A stretch of DNA of 64,000 nucleotides from Sepiola atlantica (GCA_963556195.1 OY744525.1:77721844-77785843), one strand, 5' to 3'; shown: positions 23,834 through 36,033, counted from the first letter of the stretch. Notes: generated by a model from the sequence alone, not told the origin. A program made the numbers and translations.

Positions 23834-24979
23834 ACGGAACCATAAAAAATATTTTTTTGTGACTAGGCATTTTTAAATTTAAAAAAAAAAAAAAATTGAA
23901 TATTTTTTAATGGGCGATGTAGTGTAGTATCGGTTCTGTTGTCATAAGACTGTCCTCACAGAAATTACCTCCGTTTTTAAGGGTGTTAGAGAGGAATCCT
24001 CCCAGAAGGAAAAAAAAAAACCAAGACTCGATTTAGTCAGAATATCTTTTAAGGGGGTGGTAGTGTAGTATCGGTTCTGTTCTCATAAGACCGTCTACGC
24101 AAGAATGACTTCCTCTTTTTGGGTGGAGAGAAGTAATGTTTGTTCATCATGATATTATCCTTTGTCAGAGGAGGGAGTCAGTGTAGTATATGTCCGTTCA
24201 CCATAATACTAGCTAATGTTATAAACGTGATACCATGGCACTAATTTTATAAACGTGTAAATTAGCATCGAATGTTAATTATGTGTAAGGTTGGAAACCC
24301 TCGCTCCCCTCACCACGCGTCTCCTATCCTCCATGTTTTAATCGGCCCTGCGGGTCACATGTTAAGACCCGCGGCAGTAAAACGACTTTTCATTAAAACG
24401 ATAAAAGGGAGAACAGTAAGTAATCATAGTAGAGAAAGAACGGGACACATTTGAATCACAATTTATAAACATAAAATAAGAAATAAGACACTTGTAAGAA
24501 TTAACAAAAGGCGAGATTATGCAAACATAACAAGTGTTTATTAAATCAAAAAAAGACCAAATAAAAGTTCTGCTGCCCCGCTCTGGGGAGTTTTTGATAT
24601 GAGGGCTGGTTTAGATAAGATCAAGAATGGTTGATCAGTCCAAAGTTATAAAAATTGGCAAATAATGAAAGTTAAAAATAAGTAATTTGTTTTCCTTTTT
24701 TTTTTTTTCTTTTTTTTTCATAGGGCACATACCTTTTTATAGCCTTTTTTTTGTGTATTAATTGACACGCTGAGTGGAAGATATTTCGCAGGATTTTAGG
24801 TCTGTTCTTTCTTGGATATTTTTAGTGTTAAGTGTCGACTGTTGAAGGATATTATTATTGAATTTTAAATCCAAAGTTCGTCTCTTCGCAGATAGTTTTG
24901 TTAATGTGGTGAGCTTAGGTTATCTCGTAAACCTTGTCTTTCCTTGTATACGGGAGTATAGCTTTTGATTTGAAGTGCT

Positions 24980-25520
24980 GGGTCGGCACAAAATCTTGAC
25001 ACTACTTCACCCCTCCGCTCCTGAAATCTGACTGTCTCGTCTTTTGCGGATAGTTTTTTTGGGGTGTAGAGTTGACGGCTATATGAAGGATATTTTCACA
25101 GAATTTTTGATTCTGATGTCCGTCTTTCGTGGATAGTTTTTAGGTGGTGAGATATATGTAATCTTGTATACAGAAAGGAAATTGTTGCCTTCGTCTATAT
25201 GGCTAACTTTGTCAGATTGAATTTTTCCTTGTGAATCTCCTTTTGTTTTTTTTCTATGTGGGGATCTATTATTTCGATTTCTGCTTGGTCGGCAGCAAAT
25301 CTTGGAAAAGTCATCTTTCCTCCACCGTTGTAATCCGTCCCATGTGTGGGGATATATGTTTTGGATTGACTGCTCTTTGAGCCTCAAATCTAGACATGCC
25401 AATTCTCCATCACTGCCGAAATCCATCCCTTTATGCGGGTATATATTGTCAACGATTTGTCTGTCCCGCCAGCAGCAAATCCCGACACGTCTTGACTTGA
25501 CCACTGCCGCGAACCAACTC
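24980..25520. repeat. Diverged tandem repeat, period about 100 bp
   Basis: Units built on GGCAGCAAATCTTGG...CACTGCCGAAATCC recur at about 24980, 25275, 25378 and 25468, several followed by GTGGGGATATAT. This explains the long minus-strand open frame here, which is not a gene. Confidence 0.55.
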
Positions 25521-27634
25521 CTCATGTTTTTCTTTTTCTCATATTTGATTTGTTGCCCTTTATTCGCCCCCGCAAACTGCGTGGGCCGACTTTACGGCTC
25601 TTGGCCTCTCGCTGTCTAGACTACATCCGGTCCCAATTTTTAATGTGTGTTCCCTTTTTGGTGAATTGCACCATTCTTTTTTTTGTAGGAAAACATGTGA
25701 CAACAAGTCCCCTATTCTTCTTTTCATGCTTTATGGGGAAAAATATGTGGATATAACACTAAGGAAGAACGATAACTTAAGTTTATAATAAACATGTCTT
25801 TTTTAACTAGAAAAGTATGAAAGTTATCGTTCTTCTTTAGCCAGCATATTCATCTTTGTTTATAAAGATGGCGACTATATTTTCCAGCTAATTTTTATTT
25901 AAGCGTTTCATGTGAACAATGAAACTTGTCATGGTTTTTAATGTTATCTAAATAAATAAATGCAAAAGTTTTTTTCCACCTATTCTAACTATATTGACAT
26001 TAAAACGGTGTATGCTTATTTAATTCTCTGTTGTATATTTTCATTCGTCATGATATATTCCTCTCAGGCATTACCTCCTCTTCAGAGGTAAGGTCATACA
26101 GTATACATTCGTTCCGTACGATACCATTTCCTCAGGATTACCATTTTTGTGTGTGGGGCGAGTTAGTATACTATCTATTCTGTTGTCATAATATCCTCCT
26201 CCCAGGCATTAACCCCTCCTTTTTTGGGGAGGAGGAGGGGTCAGTATGTGTAGTTCGTTCATCATATCATCCTCTCAGCCTCTCATTTGCATATTTATTT
26301 ATTTTTAAGTTTCTAATGAATTAATATTTTCTAATCTGTTTATAATTAAATACATGTGTTTATAATTTTTTTAATACATTTGTTGTTGTTGTTGCTATTT
26401 ACTTCCACCCACGAGAGCAGAATTAGGCACAATGTCAATATTTAACATGGGGAGAATCCAGCTCCCCCAAAATGGGCACTCTGAATTGGAACAAAAATTT
26501 CAGTTGCCTCGGTCTAGAAGGATTTCTCATTCACTGACAGAGAACATAAAAACTAAGTGCAGATTCAGTACATTTTGCTCCTAGCCAAAAGGCCAAGGAG
26601 TTAACATGTTAGTAGTGATGATGATGATGATGATAGATAAAAAAAATTGTCATAGAAAAGAAATAAACCTCCTCTCTAAATTACACAAAAAAAGTATTTT
26701 TCTTAAATATTCTTTACCTATTTTTTCTTTCTTTTATTTATAATAAAGGTGAACAGTACAAAGTACTCATTTCGAATTACTAAGTAATATAAAAGTGGAG
26801 TATTTGACCAATTGACGTTCCACCCTTATGTTTATTCATTTCATTATATAACCAGTTTTAATGGGGAATTCATTTTAATTTTTATGCTGAAACAAAATAA
26901 AATAATAATAATACCTGTTCCAAATCGTGTATAAGCAATATGTATAGCATTTTGAACTACACGTTTTTCATACTTAGAGATATATAAGAGATACATGTGT
27001 ACTCTATCCATCCTGTAAGAGACCAAACATAATTTATTTTTGACATTATTTATTTTTGTCTGCTTACGTAACTGAACATAATTTATATTTGTTTACTTCG
27101 GACAAATCTATGATGAACAAAAGGTAATTACTTATTTTATTCAGCTTATGAAATGTTTGTTAGCTTCCCTTAGAAGCTTAGGCCAATAACAGCATGTATT
27201 ATGATAAATGTTGTGCAGGAATAAAGATTGGCTTTTTTTAGGGGGGGGGGGGGGGCAAGTTTGAGGAAAACGCTCCCTAAATGGTAAAGTTTACAAAGAA
27301 AAATAATGTGCCCATGTTACTCATCTTGTTGCCTAGAATATATATTCCATAATTCATAACGGTTTATTCATTTAGGAATGAATCCTATACATAGAAATAT
27401 ATATGTATAAATTTATACAGATAGCTAACTTAATATATATGGAGATAAACCTAATGTACAAATTGTTCATCAAATTAAAGTAAACAATTATTCTAGTTCA
27501 TCAAAACATTACATTTGTTATTTTCTTCACAGTATTTTTATCAAAATGGCTTTTCTGCACATCTGACTATGATCTGTATATACATTTAAATCTTGTTTTT
27601 GTTTTCACTTTTATTTTATTTTCTTATTTTTCAG

Positions 27635-27924
27635 ATCCGAGTACTTCCCAATATTGTAATCCACCTCCATCACAAAGTGACCTACCACAGACACCAGTGA
27701 TGAGGCCATTGGAACAGACCATCAATTATCCAAGTGATACTACAATTGTGGCAAGGGGCTTCTATACACCTTACATGAATGAACATAATCTCCAAACAGA
27801 TTCAAAGAATTACTCAGGTGTTGATAGTAGCAGTCTCCCTGAGAGATATTCACAATCAAGGAAGTTTCCTTCAAGTGGTAGTCAGTCCTCTATTAACAGG
27901 CCATTGCCTCCTGTACCTCACTAA
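27635..27924 (+). CDS. Protocadherin gene 2, exon 3 (cytoplasmic C-terminus, type b)
   Basis: A 290-nt exon after TTTTTCAG. The junction codon is Asp, giving DPSTSQYCNPPPSQSD. It contains NYPSDTTIVARGFYTPYMNE and ends SSINRPLPPVPH-TAA. It differs from gene 3 exon 3 at only a few positions. RPLPPVP is a class I SH3-ligand-like motif. Confidence 0.92.
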
Positions 27925-28511
27925 TTGTACACTACATAGATGTTTACATAGAATGATCGTTTAACACCATTATTTAAAAACTCTCTATAATTTACAAATG
28001 GTTGTTGAATCCAAATACTCTATATCCTATCTTAAATAAGAAAAATTAGAAATTAAATTATTTCCATCTAAAATATTTATTTTCATTACTGCAAATTCAT
28101 TTAGATAATTAATATTAAGCATAATTTTGTAAAAATACGTTTTTACAAAACATATCTATATTTAATTTTAATTACTATATATATTTATTTATGTTAATTT
28201 ATTTAAATAAAAAATATATTGAGTAAAATATTAATAACCTTAATCATATATTCTCAAAATTAATTTAGATTCACTGATGTTATCGTTTTAAGTGACAGTA
28301 CTTAGAAAATCTAAATATGCAGAAAAATACGGACATTTTTCTAAGCAAATTAATAATAATTTTGTATTATTCTTTGTTTTAATTAAAAACTTTGATTTTA
28401 ATTTTAAAAATATTATTTAACTATATCATAGTTTATAGAGAGTAAGAAACTAAAATAACACTGTCTCATTTTTCTTTGTTACTCAGTGTCGAACTGTAAG
28501 AGCCTGCTGAA
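27925..28511 (+). other. Gene 2 3' UTR and intergenic DNA
   Basis: AT-rich. The sequence after the stop (AATTGTACACTACATAGATG) closely matches that after gene 3. AATAAA is at about 28206. No other gene is seen. Confidence 0.5.
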
Positions 28512-28904
28512 ACAGCAATAGAAAGAAGAAAGCAGATCTTATAGAAGAATAGCTTTCATTGTACAATAGTATTCAGTTTGTTAACAATATTTAATTAATA
28601 ATCACATAGTTTTTTTTACATATATATGTTTCCATTACTTTTATGATTTAAAAAAAATATTATTTTATGAAATTCTTTAGTTATCAGTATTTTTTTAAAA
28701 TGTCATATCGCTGTTTCGTAGTCTTCTATTAGAAATAACTGGCCTACCACCAAGAAAGTATAGTAGCCATTACACAGGCATCACACTACATAGGACATAT
28801 AGTTTGTTTGTAAAAGACACTTAAATGTAGGATCATCTGATTATTATAAAGGATATATCAATTGATATAATCTCTATTTAGTGTGAGCAGATTTAAGAAC
28901 AAAG
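28512..28904 (+). promoter_or_regulatory. Gene 3 promoter module and non-coding first exon
   Basis: Block A is at about 28512-28552 (CAATAGAAAGAAGAAAGCAG). Block B at 28761-28800 is TAGTAGCCATTACACAGGCA then TACATAGGAC. The donor ACAAAG/GTAAGT is at 28904/28905, 143 nt after the start of block B. The module is nearly the same as for gene 4. Confidence 0.7.
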
Positions 28905-29647
28905 GTAAGTTTAAATTTCGTTTATTTTCTATAATAAATAATGCAAGAGACATACAAATACAAAATATGATCAACCATTGTTATTTTGACAAATCCATTT
29001 GATTGTAACTCCTCTATCTTTGATAAATTATTTTGGAATATTATTTAGCATTTTTTTTATTCGTTTGTTTAAGTTAGTTTTTCCAATCTTCTTTATTTTT
29101 ATAATAGATAAACATTAAAAATATATATATATATATATATATTTCATCAAATATAAATGTATTTGAACATCGTTTGCCCATCAATGTTGTGAATTTTTTT
29201 TTCATGAATTCTAATGCCATGTTCATATTGATATGTAAATAATGCATGTTGTTAAATATTTAGAATTTTTTAATGACAATTATTAATTATTTAAAATCTT
29301 GATAATTTGAACAAAGTCTAAGTCTATTTATTTACCAAGTTAAGAATAATTTTGTATTATTCTTGTTTTTACTAAAAACATACACTTTTTATGTTATTTG
29401 ATATTTTCAAAGTAGTATTTGGTAGTTCAACCGAATAATAAAAGATATTTTTAAGCCTGTTAATTACCAATTTTGACTTCACACACACACACTTTATATA
29501 TCATGCATATAATCAGATTTCAAAGCTGGAAATTTTTTGTAATATTTATGTATTTTTATAGCCATAGTAACTTTTGATGATTTATATTTATTAAAATCCA
29601 GTTGCATATCATCCTATAAATGTTATTATAATTATTTATTTTTTTAG
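28905..29647 (+). other. Gene 3 first intron
   Basis: AT-rich, with a (TA)n tract at about 29120-29141. Two acceptors are possible: AAATCCAG ending at 29601, which is the homologue of the gene 4 acceptor, or TTTTTTAG ending at 29647 directly before the ATG. Confidence 0.5.
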
Positions 29648-32053
29648 ATGCTGAAAATGTTTCTGAAATCTTGTATTAACTTCTATATCTTACACCTTTG
29701 TGTGTGTATAGATCTCACTTACTATGTGGAAGAAGGGAAAAGTCCAGGTACGTACCTGGGAGATGTTGCAACTAACTCACTTGTGTTGAAAGACATATCA
29801 CCTCAAGATTCTCATCAAATTAGTTTTGGTCTTTTGCAAAAAGGGGCCACAAGCATTTCACCATTATTCCGAATCTCTGAGAAATCTGGCAAACTCTACA
29901 CTGCCCAAACATTAGATGCTGAGTCTTTGTGCCTTTTCAATAAGAAATGTTTTCAAATGGTTGACATAGCAGTGAGGAAAGGAACCACTGTTTTCAAATT
30001 ATTAGAAATTAAAGTAGTTATAAAAGATATCAATGATCATCAACCAGAATTTAATGAAAAACAAGTAAATCTCAAGTTTAGTGAAGATGATCGAAAAGGA
30101 GCTAGAAGATCAATTCCTAATGCAATCGACAAAGATGTGGGAATTATTAATTCCAAAATAACATATGAACTTAAAAAGCATAGAGAGCAACCTTTCTCTT
30201 TGCTTGTATCTAAAAGTGTTGATGGAACATCAAAATTGAGTATAATTTTAGAAAAACCTCTTGAAAGAGAAAGAAAAGACTCTTATATGCTTCAAGTGAT
30301 TGCAAAAGATGGAGGTTCTCCACCTAAAGAAAGTGTTTTAAATGTTGACATTATTGTCACAGATGTTAATGACAATATTCCTGTTTTCTCACAGAAAGTT
30401 TACAATGTCTCAATCCAACATAATCATGAAGAAGTGAAACCTGTTACTGCATTGTCTGCCACAGATTTGGACTCAGGAAAGAACGGCAAAATTTTGTATC
30501 ACATCAGTGTGAAAACAAATGAAATAACCAGAAGTGCTTTTAAAATAAATGAACAAACAGGTGAACTATTTTTAAACAAGAAAGTGACTTTAAGAAAAGA
30601 TTTGGTTTATGAATTATATGTTGAAGCTTCAGATGGGGGAAATCCACCTTTAAGTTCATTAGCAAAAGTTTTAATAAATGTGATCAATGAACAAAATAAT
30701 GTCCCAATTATTGATGTAAACTTCTTCTCAACATCAAAGGAAAACACTGTTGATGTTTCTGAGAACATAAAAGTTGGCAGTTTCATTGCTTATGTGAAAG
30801 TAAATGATGAGGATGCTGGTCAAAATGGAGAGGTGAACTGTGAAATTAAACATGATAAATTTCAATTGCAAAACATGGGAACCAAGAAATACCAAGTGAT
30901 AGTGAAAACTCTTTTAGACAGGGAAACTGAAGAGCACCACAGTATAATTATCAAATGTCAAGACAAAGGATCTCCTCCTCTTCAAAGCAAAAGGACATTT
31001 TCTGTACATGTCATTGATGTTAATGATGTAGAACCAGTGTTTTCTAAACAATTATTTAAATTCTTCATTGATGAAAACCAGAGATCCAAAATTACTATTG
31101 GCACTATCAATGCCACAGATCCAGACTTGGGACTTGGAGGTAAACTGTCTTTTTCTTTACTGACCACCAATAAGCAATTTGTACCATTCCGAATCACTGA
31201 AACTGGATTAATCTCTTCAATTATGTCTTTAGACCATGAGTTTCAAGATACTTATAATTTTGAAGTGTTTGTAAAAGACAAAGGAAGTCCATCATTGAAT
31301 AACACAGTGAATGTGATTGTTAAGGTGAGAGATGAAAATGATAATGCTCCATATTTCACATTTCCCAGTGTTAATCCTTATAATATGGATGTAACATATT
31401 ACCCCCATCATACAAAGAACATCAGCCAGATAAAGGCATCAGACAGTGACAGTCAAGAGAATGCATTTCTAAAATATGAAATAATCAGAGGCAATAGCAA
31501 ACAGATATTCAGCATCAACCAGTACACTGGTTTGTTATGTTCAACTCATGTCCTAAGCCAACAAGATGCTGGCTCATATGAGCTGGAGTTTCTAGTGAAG
31601 GACAGTGGTAGCCCAGTTCTATCAGCCAGAACTACTGTATATTTGACACTGACTGTAAGCAACAAGACATCAGAAATGTTAAATGCTGTTAACATCAAAA
31701 AAGATAACAAGATCCACCTGACTTCAGCAATTATCATTGTGTCTGTAGCAGTGACAATAGCTGTGATCATTACAGCTTCAATCTCAGTGTGTATCCTTCG
31801 CTGTTGCAATCCTCGAAGTGTTCCAGTAGCAGAAGGCGGATATGTGAGTAGTGGTCAGAGACATTTGATAAGTCCTCCTTACCCAGCAAATCCTTGGTCT
31901 AATGTTGCTCTTCCTACAAGTGATGCAGTTGGTATGAGAAGAAGCAGTCAACCACCAACACCGAGAATGCAAACCCATCCTTACGCAAGTGGTCAACAAA
32001 TGCTGTCATCTCAAATACCAAAGCAGCAAGTAACATCAGACTCTGTTTCACAG
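29648..32053 (+). CDS. Protocadherin gene 3, exon 1 (EC1-EC6, TM; ectodomain class A)
   Basis: 802 codons. The signal peptide of about 21 residues (ends HLCVCI) is shared with gene 4. EC1 starts DLTYYVEEGKSPG, with the CLFNKKC loop. Linkers are DINDHQPEF, DVNDNIPVF, NEQNNVPII, DVNDVEPVF and DENDNAPYF. The membrane helix is at about 693-717 and the tail runs to DSVSQ. EC2 carries LERE in place of the calcium-binding LDRE, a conservative change that may weaken ion binding. The start is the ATG directly after TTTTTTAG; no upstream in-frame Met exists in the exon. Exons 2 and 3 are at 34695-34857 and 35744-36033, total 952 aa. Reading into the next intron adds Val-Tyr-stop, as in gene 2. Confidence 0.95.
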
Positions 32054-32303
32054 GTATATTGAATAATTTCCCCATTTTACATCAACTGCATATTATTTCG
32101 TATGTAATATGTTTTCCTTAAATATTTTTTATATGAATATAAATGTAAATATTCAAAAGTTAATATCAATATACGTTTTCTGCATAAAAATATAAAAATC
32201 TTGAAATTCACATTTTTTATCACAACTTTACTAATATTAAAAATTAATCTTTCATTTTCATAGTAAAATTTATAAAGGATTATTGTTCAAATGTTTCAAT
32301 ATA

Positions 32304-32540
32304 CAGGATGTTCGGAAAGTCACTGTGCACTTACATATTTATTAACATACATGTTTCATTATAAAATACAGGAGGTAAATATGAATGACAATTATAAATG
32401 ATGTTTCATATTGGTGTGAGTGCTCTGTAACACACTCTGAAGAGTGCTTGTTCGAATCACTAACGTTATATATTGAGTTCGAAATCTGAAATATAACAAA
32501 AATTATTAGAAAAGTGCACAGTGACTTTCCAAACACCCTG
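32304..32540. mobile_element. Mariner-type MITE
   Basis: A 237-bp element with inverted ends CAGGATGTTCGGAAAGTCAC and its near complement GTGACTTTCCAAACACCCTG, flanked by TA on both sides (32302-32303, 32541-32542). The GTGCAC/GTGCAC extension keeps the pairing to 27-28 bp. The ends resemble IS630/Tc1/mariner terminal repeats. There is no transposase, so it is non-autonomous. It lies in the gene 3 intron between coding exons 1 and 2. Confidence 0.8.
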
Positions 32541-32809
32541 TAGTTGTTTGATTTCATAAAGCTGTATTGTCAATCAAAAATAAAATAAGGATGTGAATAT
32601 TTCAATTCAAATATTGAAGCAAAAAATATTTTTATATTTTATATAATTATCTTGGATCCTTTTAATGAACATTTTTATCAGACTATATGAAAAATAAATG
32701 ATGTTGTAATAACTTATTTATTTCAGTAATTCTTTTAAATGTTCATATTATATGCTTTTCTGGATGAAATTAATTGAAAACAATGCAAAAAATTTAAGAT
32801 GAGGATTGA

Positions 32810-34030
32810 TAATTTTTCAGACTATTATATTAATTGTTTTATTCACAACGTTTCGGCTGATGTAACCTCTGACCTTCTTCGGTACATCTTTTAGAATTTG
32901 GAGAATATTTATGTCAAACTTGGGAAAACCTGTACAAAATTTTGAACAGAAACCTGTATTTAATCCATGAGAGTCTATTGTTCTTATTTATCTGCCATGA
33001 CTATCTTTCGTTGCACCGGAACGGCAAGACCAATAGATGGCAGACCACTGACGGAGATGGATACTGGTGACAACAAGCTGGAAGTAGTGACAGACTTTTG
33101 TTATCTTGGAGATGTGTTGTCATCAGGTGGAGGCTGTGAACTCGCGGCAGCTACACGTTGCAAGTGTGCCTGGAAAAAGTTTAGAGAGCTGCTACCAATC
33201 CTGACAAACAAACACCTGCCAACAACTACGAGAGGGCGTGTATACTCCTCATGTGTCAGAAGTGTGCTGTTGTATGGCTCAGAAACTTGGGCTGTCTCTG
33301 CTGGCATACTAAGGAAGCTGCGCCGTAATGACAGGGCAATGGTCAGATGGATCTGTTTGGTGAGGCCTGAACAGTACGTTTCTTTTGAATCCCTGCTCTC
33401 ACAGGTCGACTTGAAAAGCCTTGCGGACATCATGCGAAAGAACAGACTGCGTTGGTTGGGTCACATTGAGCGTAGCGATGGCTGGATTGCTAAAGTCCGA
33501 CAGTTGAATGTGCCAGCAGAGAACATCACCACTGGCAGACCCAAGTTGACTTGGGAGGACGTAGTCAAACGTGATAGGAAGGCCATGGATATGGATTCCA
33601 TCAAGCCTTGTCAAAGACAGGAGTGGAGAAGAAGACTTAGATTTCGAGACTAGACAATCAGGCCCCACCCTCATCAGAGGATTAATTGTGGCCTGATTCA
33701 ACAAATAAACCGGTTGATGATGATGATGATGACTGAGTAGAAGTGTTAATTTTTGTGATTCTTAGTTGTTATCGCTCGTGGTAAGGACTGATGCTTTAAT
33801 CTTCCGAAGACTGTCATTTAGAACTGATTGTTAATCAACACTTTTAATCATTAGGCCATATGTCCAGGTTTCAATTGAAAATTCTGTACAGGTTCCAGAG
33901 TTTGACAAAAAGACTCCCAAGTTTGAAAAGATGCACCTGAAGAAGGTTGGGGTTTACATCATCTGTAACGTTGTGAATATAACAACCAAGATGAGAATAG
34001 TAGATCGAATAATCCAGATAACACAAGGAA
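32810..34030. mobile_element. Penelope-like terminal sequences flanking a LINE 3' end
   Basis: Sequence at 32836-32960 (CACAACGTTTCGGCTGATGT, ACCTTCTTCGG) reappears inverted at about 33855-34010 (ACCTGAAGAAGGTTGG, AACGTTGTGAATATAAC). These boxes are typical of Penelope-like element terminal repeats. Between them lies the LINE fragment at 32967-33734. Related copies occur at 40760-40860 and 48910-48990. The family assignment is inferred from motif memory. Confidence 0.5.
32967..33734 (+). mobile_element. LINE 3' end fragment (RT C-terminus) with (TGA)n tail
   Basis: An open frame of 228 codons gives the LINE RT C-terminal pattern: FCYLGDVLSSGGGCE, AWKKFRELLPILTNKHLP, SVLLYGSETWAVSAG, NRLRWLGHIERSDGW and TGRPKLTWEDVVKRDRK. 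It is followed by a short 3' UTR and the tail GGTTGATGATGATGATGATG. The frame is intact over this length, so insertion is fairly recent, but the element is 5' truncated and lacks the RT catalytic YxDD region and the endonuclease. Confidence 0.8.
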
Positions 34031-34694
34031 TTATGATGTTTGCTTTTCAATAAGATACAAATTTACAAATCTATTCCAGCAAATTGTGTTTTTATACACT
34101 GGTGTAGGGGAGAAAACTCATAATGCCTTACATGTATAATTACTAATTTTACAATATTGGAAGCACATTATTCTTTTACAAAGGTCTATATAAACATTGA
34201 TTATCTAGTTAAAGAATATAGTCAGTTTAGAATGTTCAATTTGTGAATTCTTGCTGGCATTATTTAAACAAATTAGTTTTCAAATACTACAATATATTTT
34301 TGTAATCCAAATCATTTTTATTGTCTTTTTTTCATCACAAATCTTATAAACATATTAAAGGTTTTTATTTTGTTTTACGTAATAAAAAACTATCAAGTTT
34401 ACATATGATCAAAATAACTTACTTTGAAATCCATTAAATGAATTAGAAATTAGTGTTTTGTAAACATTTATGAATTGATCAGTGTGAAAAATAAATGGAA
34501 AGCAGAATAATTAACAGCAACAAAAATGCAATTACATTGGAATAAATCAAAACAAGGTATAGAATTTAAGAGAGCTATTTTAATCTCCGCTATGTCAGAG
34601 AAATTTTTAGCTTCTTTATTTTTAATTCTGATTACAGATCTCACTAAATTTTGTAATGTTGCATGACTTATGTAGAATTCTTTCTTTTTGTTAG

Positions 34695-34857
34695 CTGTAT
34701 CTTCAAGATGTAGCTTTACCTGCTGGTAGGGACAGAAACAAGAAAGGAACTGACAGGACACAAAACTATTCAAGTAGGAAATCTATGAAATCTACACAAA
34801 ACTCAAATAGACTTGTTTGGGGTGAAGAAGAGGCATTACAAACAGAAAATCTAACTG
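34695..34857 (+). CDS. Protocadherin gene 3, exon 2 (cytoplasmic, type b, begins with Leu)
   Basis: A 163-nt exon between TTGTTAG and ACTG/GTAAGT. It reads LYLQDVALPAGRDRNKKG and ends EEEALQTENLT. The first codon is CTG where gene 2 has ATG, which shows that this position is internal. Phase 0 in, phase 1 out. Confidence 0.88.
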
Positions 34858-35743
34858 GTAAGTTTTTAAAAGATTTAACCAAAAAAACATTTTAGTTCTA
34901 TTCTAGCATATTTTATTTCTGTTAAATATTAATGAAAAGAAATTGTTTTTTTTGTTTTGTTATTTTTCAAATTTTAAGTTGAAATTTAAAATGTATAATG
35001 AATATTTTAGTGTTATTTTTCCTTTTATTTAACAATGTATAACAGACCGAAAGTGACATTTTAAATAGGATTTTGAAAGTTAAATTTAATTATTATGGCA
35101 TTGTTTGATCATTAAATTATTAATTGAACCAAATTGTTATAAAACCATAGCCAATTTTGTTACGTTAATGTTGTTTTAATCCCTATTTATAAAATTATTG
35201 AATGCAAATAGATTACAAAACTTTCTATTATGAGGATTTGCAAAGGATTTTAAAGCCAGAAATTATGTTCTATTAGAGAATTTAAATGCTTCCAAATTCC
35301 TTTCAAATTTCGAAAGGTCATTCATTTATTTCAACTATCAACAAAACATAAAAACGGCTGACTTGTTTACAAAGAAACAGAAATGCATTATGGTGAATTT
35401 AATTTTATAATGAAATTATTTTATTTTAAATAGGATTTTTTTAAAGTTTGTTTTAGTAACCTTATGGCATTTTGTAATTCAATAAATAATTGATTAGTAA
35501 ATAAAAGAAATATTGTCTAAGTCATGTAGAGGCAAGAAACATACACAAACACATGGGAAGAGGTCACACAATTTTATTAATATAGAGATAAACCTGCTTT
35601 ACAAATTGTTCAGTATATTAAAGTAAACAATTATTCTAGTTCATTGAAACATTAACATTTCTTTTACTTATTCACACTACGTTAAAATTGTGTTATTGTT
35701 TTTTTTGTTCCTTTTCATTTTAATTTATTTTCTTATTTTTCAG
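34858..35743 (+). repeat. Gene 3 intron 2 with dispersed repeat copy 3
   Basis: From about 35060 to 35580 the intron matches the repeat at 17100-17600 in the same orientation (GGATTTTGAAAGTTAAATTT; GTCACACAATTTTATTAATA). The intron ends at the acceptor TTTTTCAG (35743). No gene. Confidence 0.55.
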
Positions 35744-36033
35744 ATCCGAGTAATTCCCAATATTGTAATCCACCTCCATCACAAAGTGACCTACCACAGA
35801 CACCAGTGATGAGGCCATTGGAACAGACCATCAATTATCCAAGTGATACTACAATTGTGGCAAGGGGCTTCTATACACCTTACATGAATGAACATAATCT
35901 CCAAACAGATTCAAAGAATTACTCAGGTGTTGATAGTAGCAGTCTCCCTGAGAGATATTCACAATCAAGGAATGTACCTGCAAGTGGTAGTCAGTCCTCT
36001 ATTAACAGGCCATTGCCTCCTGTACCTCACTAA
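35744..36033 (+). CDS. Protocadherin gene 3, exon 3 (cytoplasmic C-terminus, type b)
   Basis: 290 nt, reading DPSNSQYCNPPPSQSD and ending RPLPPVPH-TAA. Almost identical to gene 2 exon 3; the main differences are SNSQ for STSQ and NVPASG for KFPSSG. It carries the class I SH3-ligand-like tail. Confidence 0.92.

Larger units (their letters stand above)
23100..26600. mobile_element. Unidentified composite element with U2 snRNA-like fragments
   Basis: Sequence at 23111-23180 recurs directly at about 25961-26030, and 23522-23595 recurs at 26281-26340, so about 2.8 kb is bounded by related direct repeats. Inside are a GC-richer block (23205-23510, with GACCGGCGTAAATC-type motif twice), U2-like fragments (23796-23833, 23921-23937, 24062-24078, 24180-24199, 26560-26600), diverged tandem repeats of about 100 bp at 24980-25520, and a hairpin with 20-bp arms at 25759-25778 and 25821-25840. 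Pieces recur in introns of genes 1 and 6. No transposase, RT or integrase is recognisable, and the open frames in it look accidental. Confidence 0.6.

Noticed and set aside
25079..25525. A 148-codon minus-strand open frame
   Set aside because: It falls in diverged tandem repeats of the composite element and has repeated internal segments; no protein family is recognisable.
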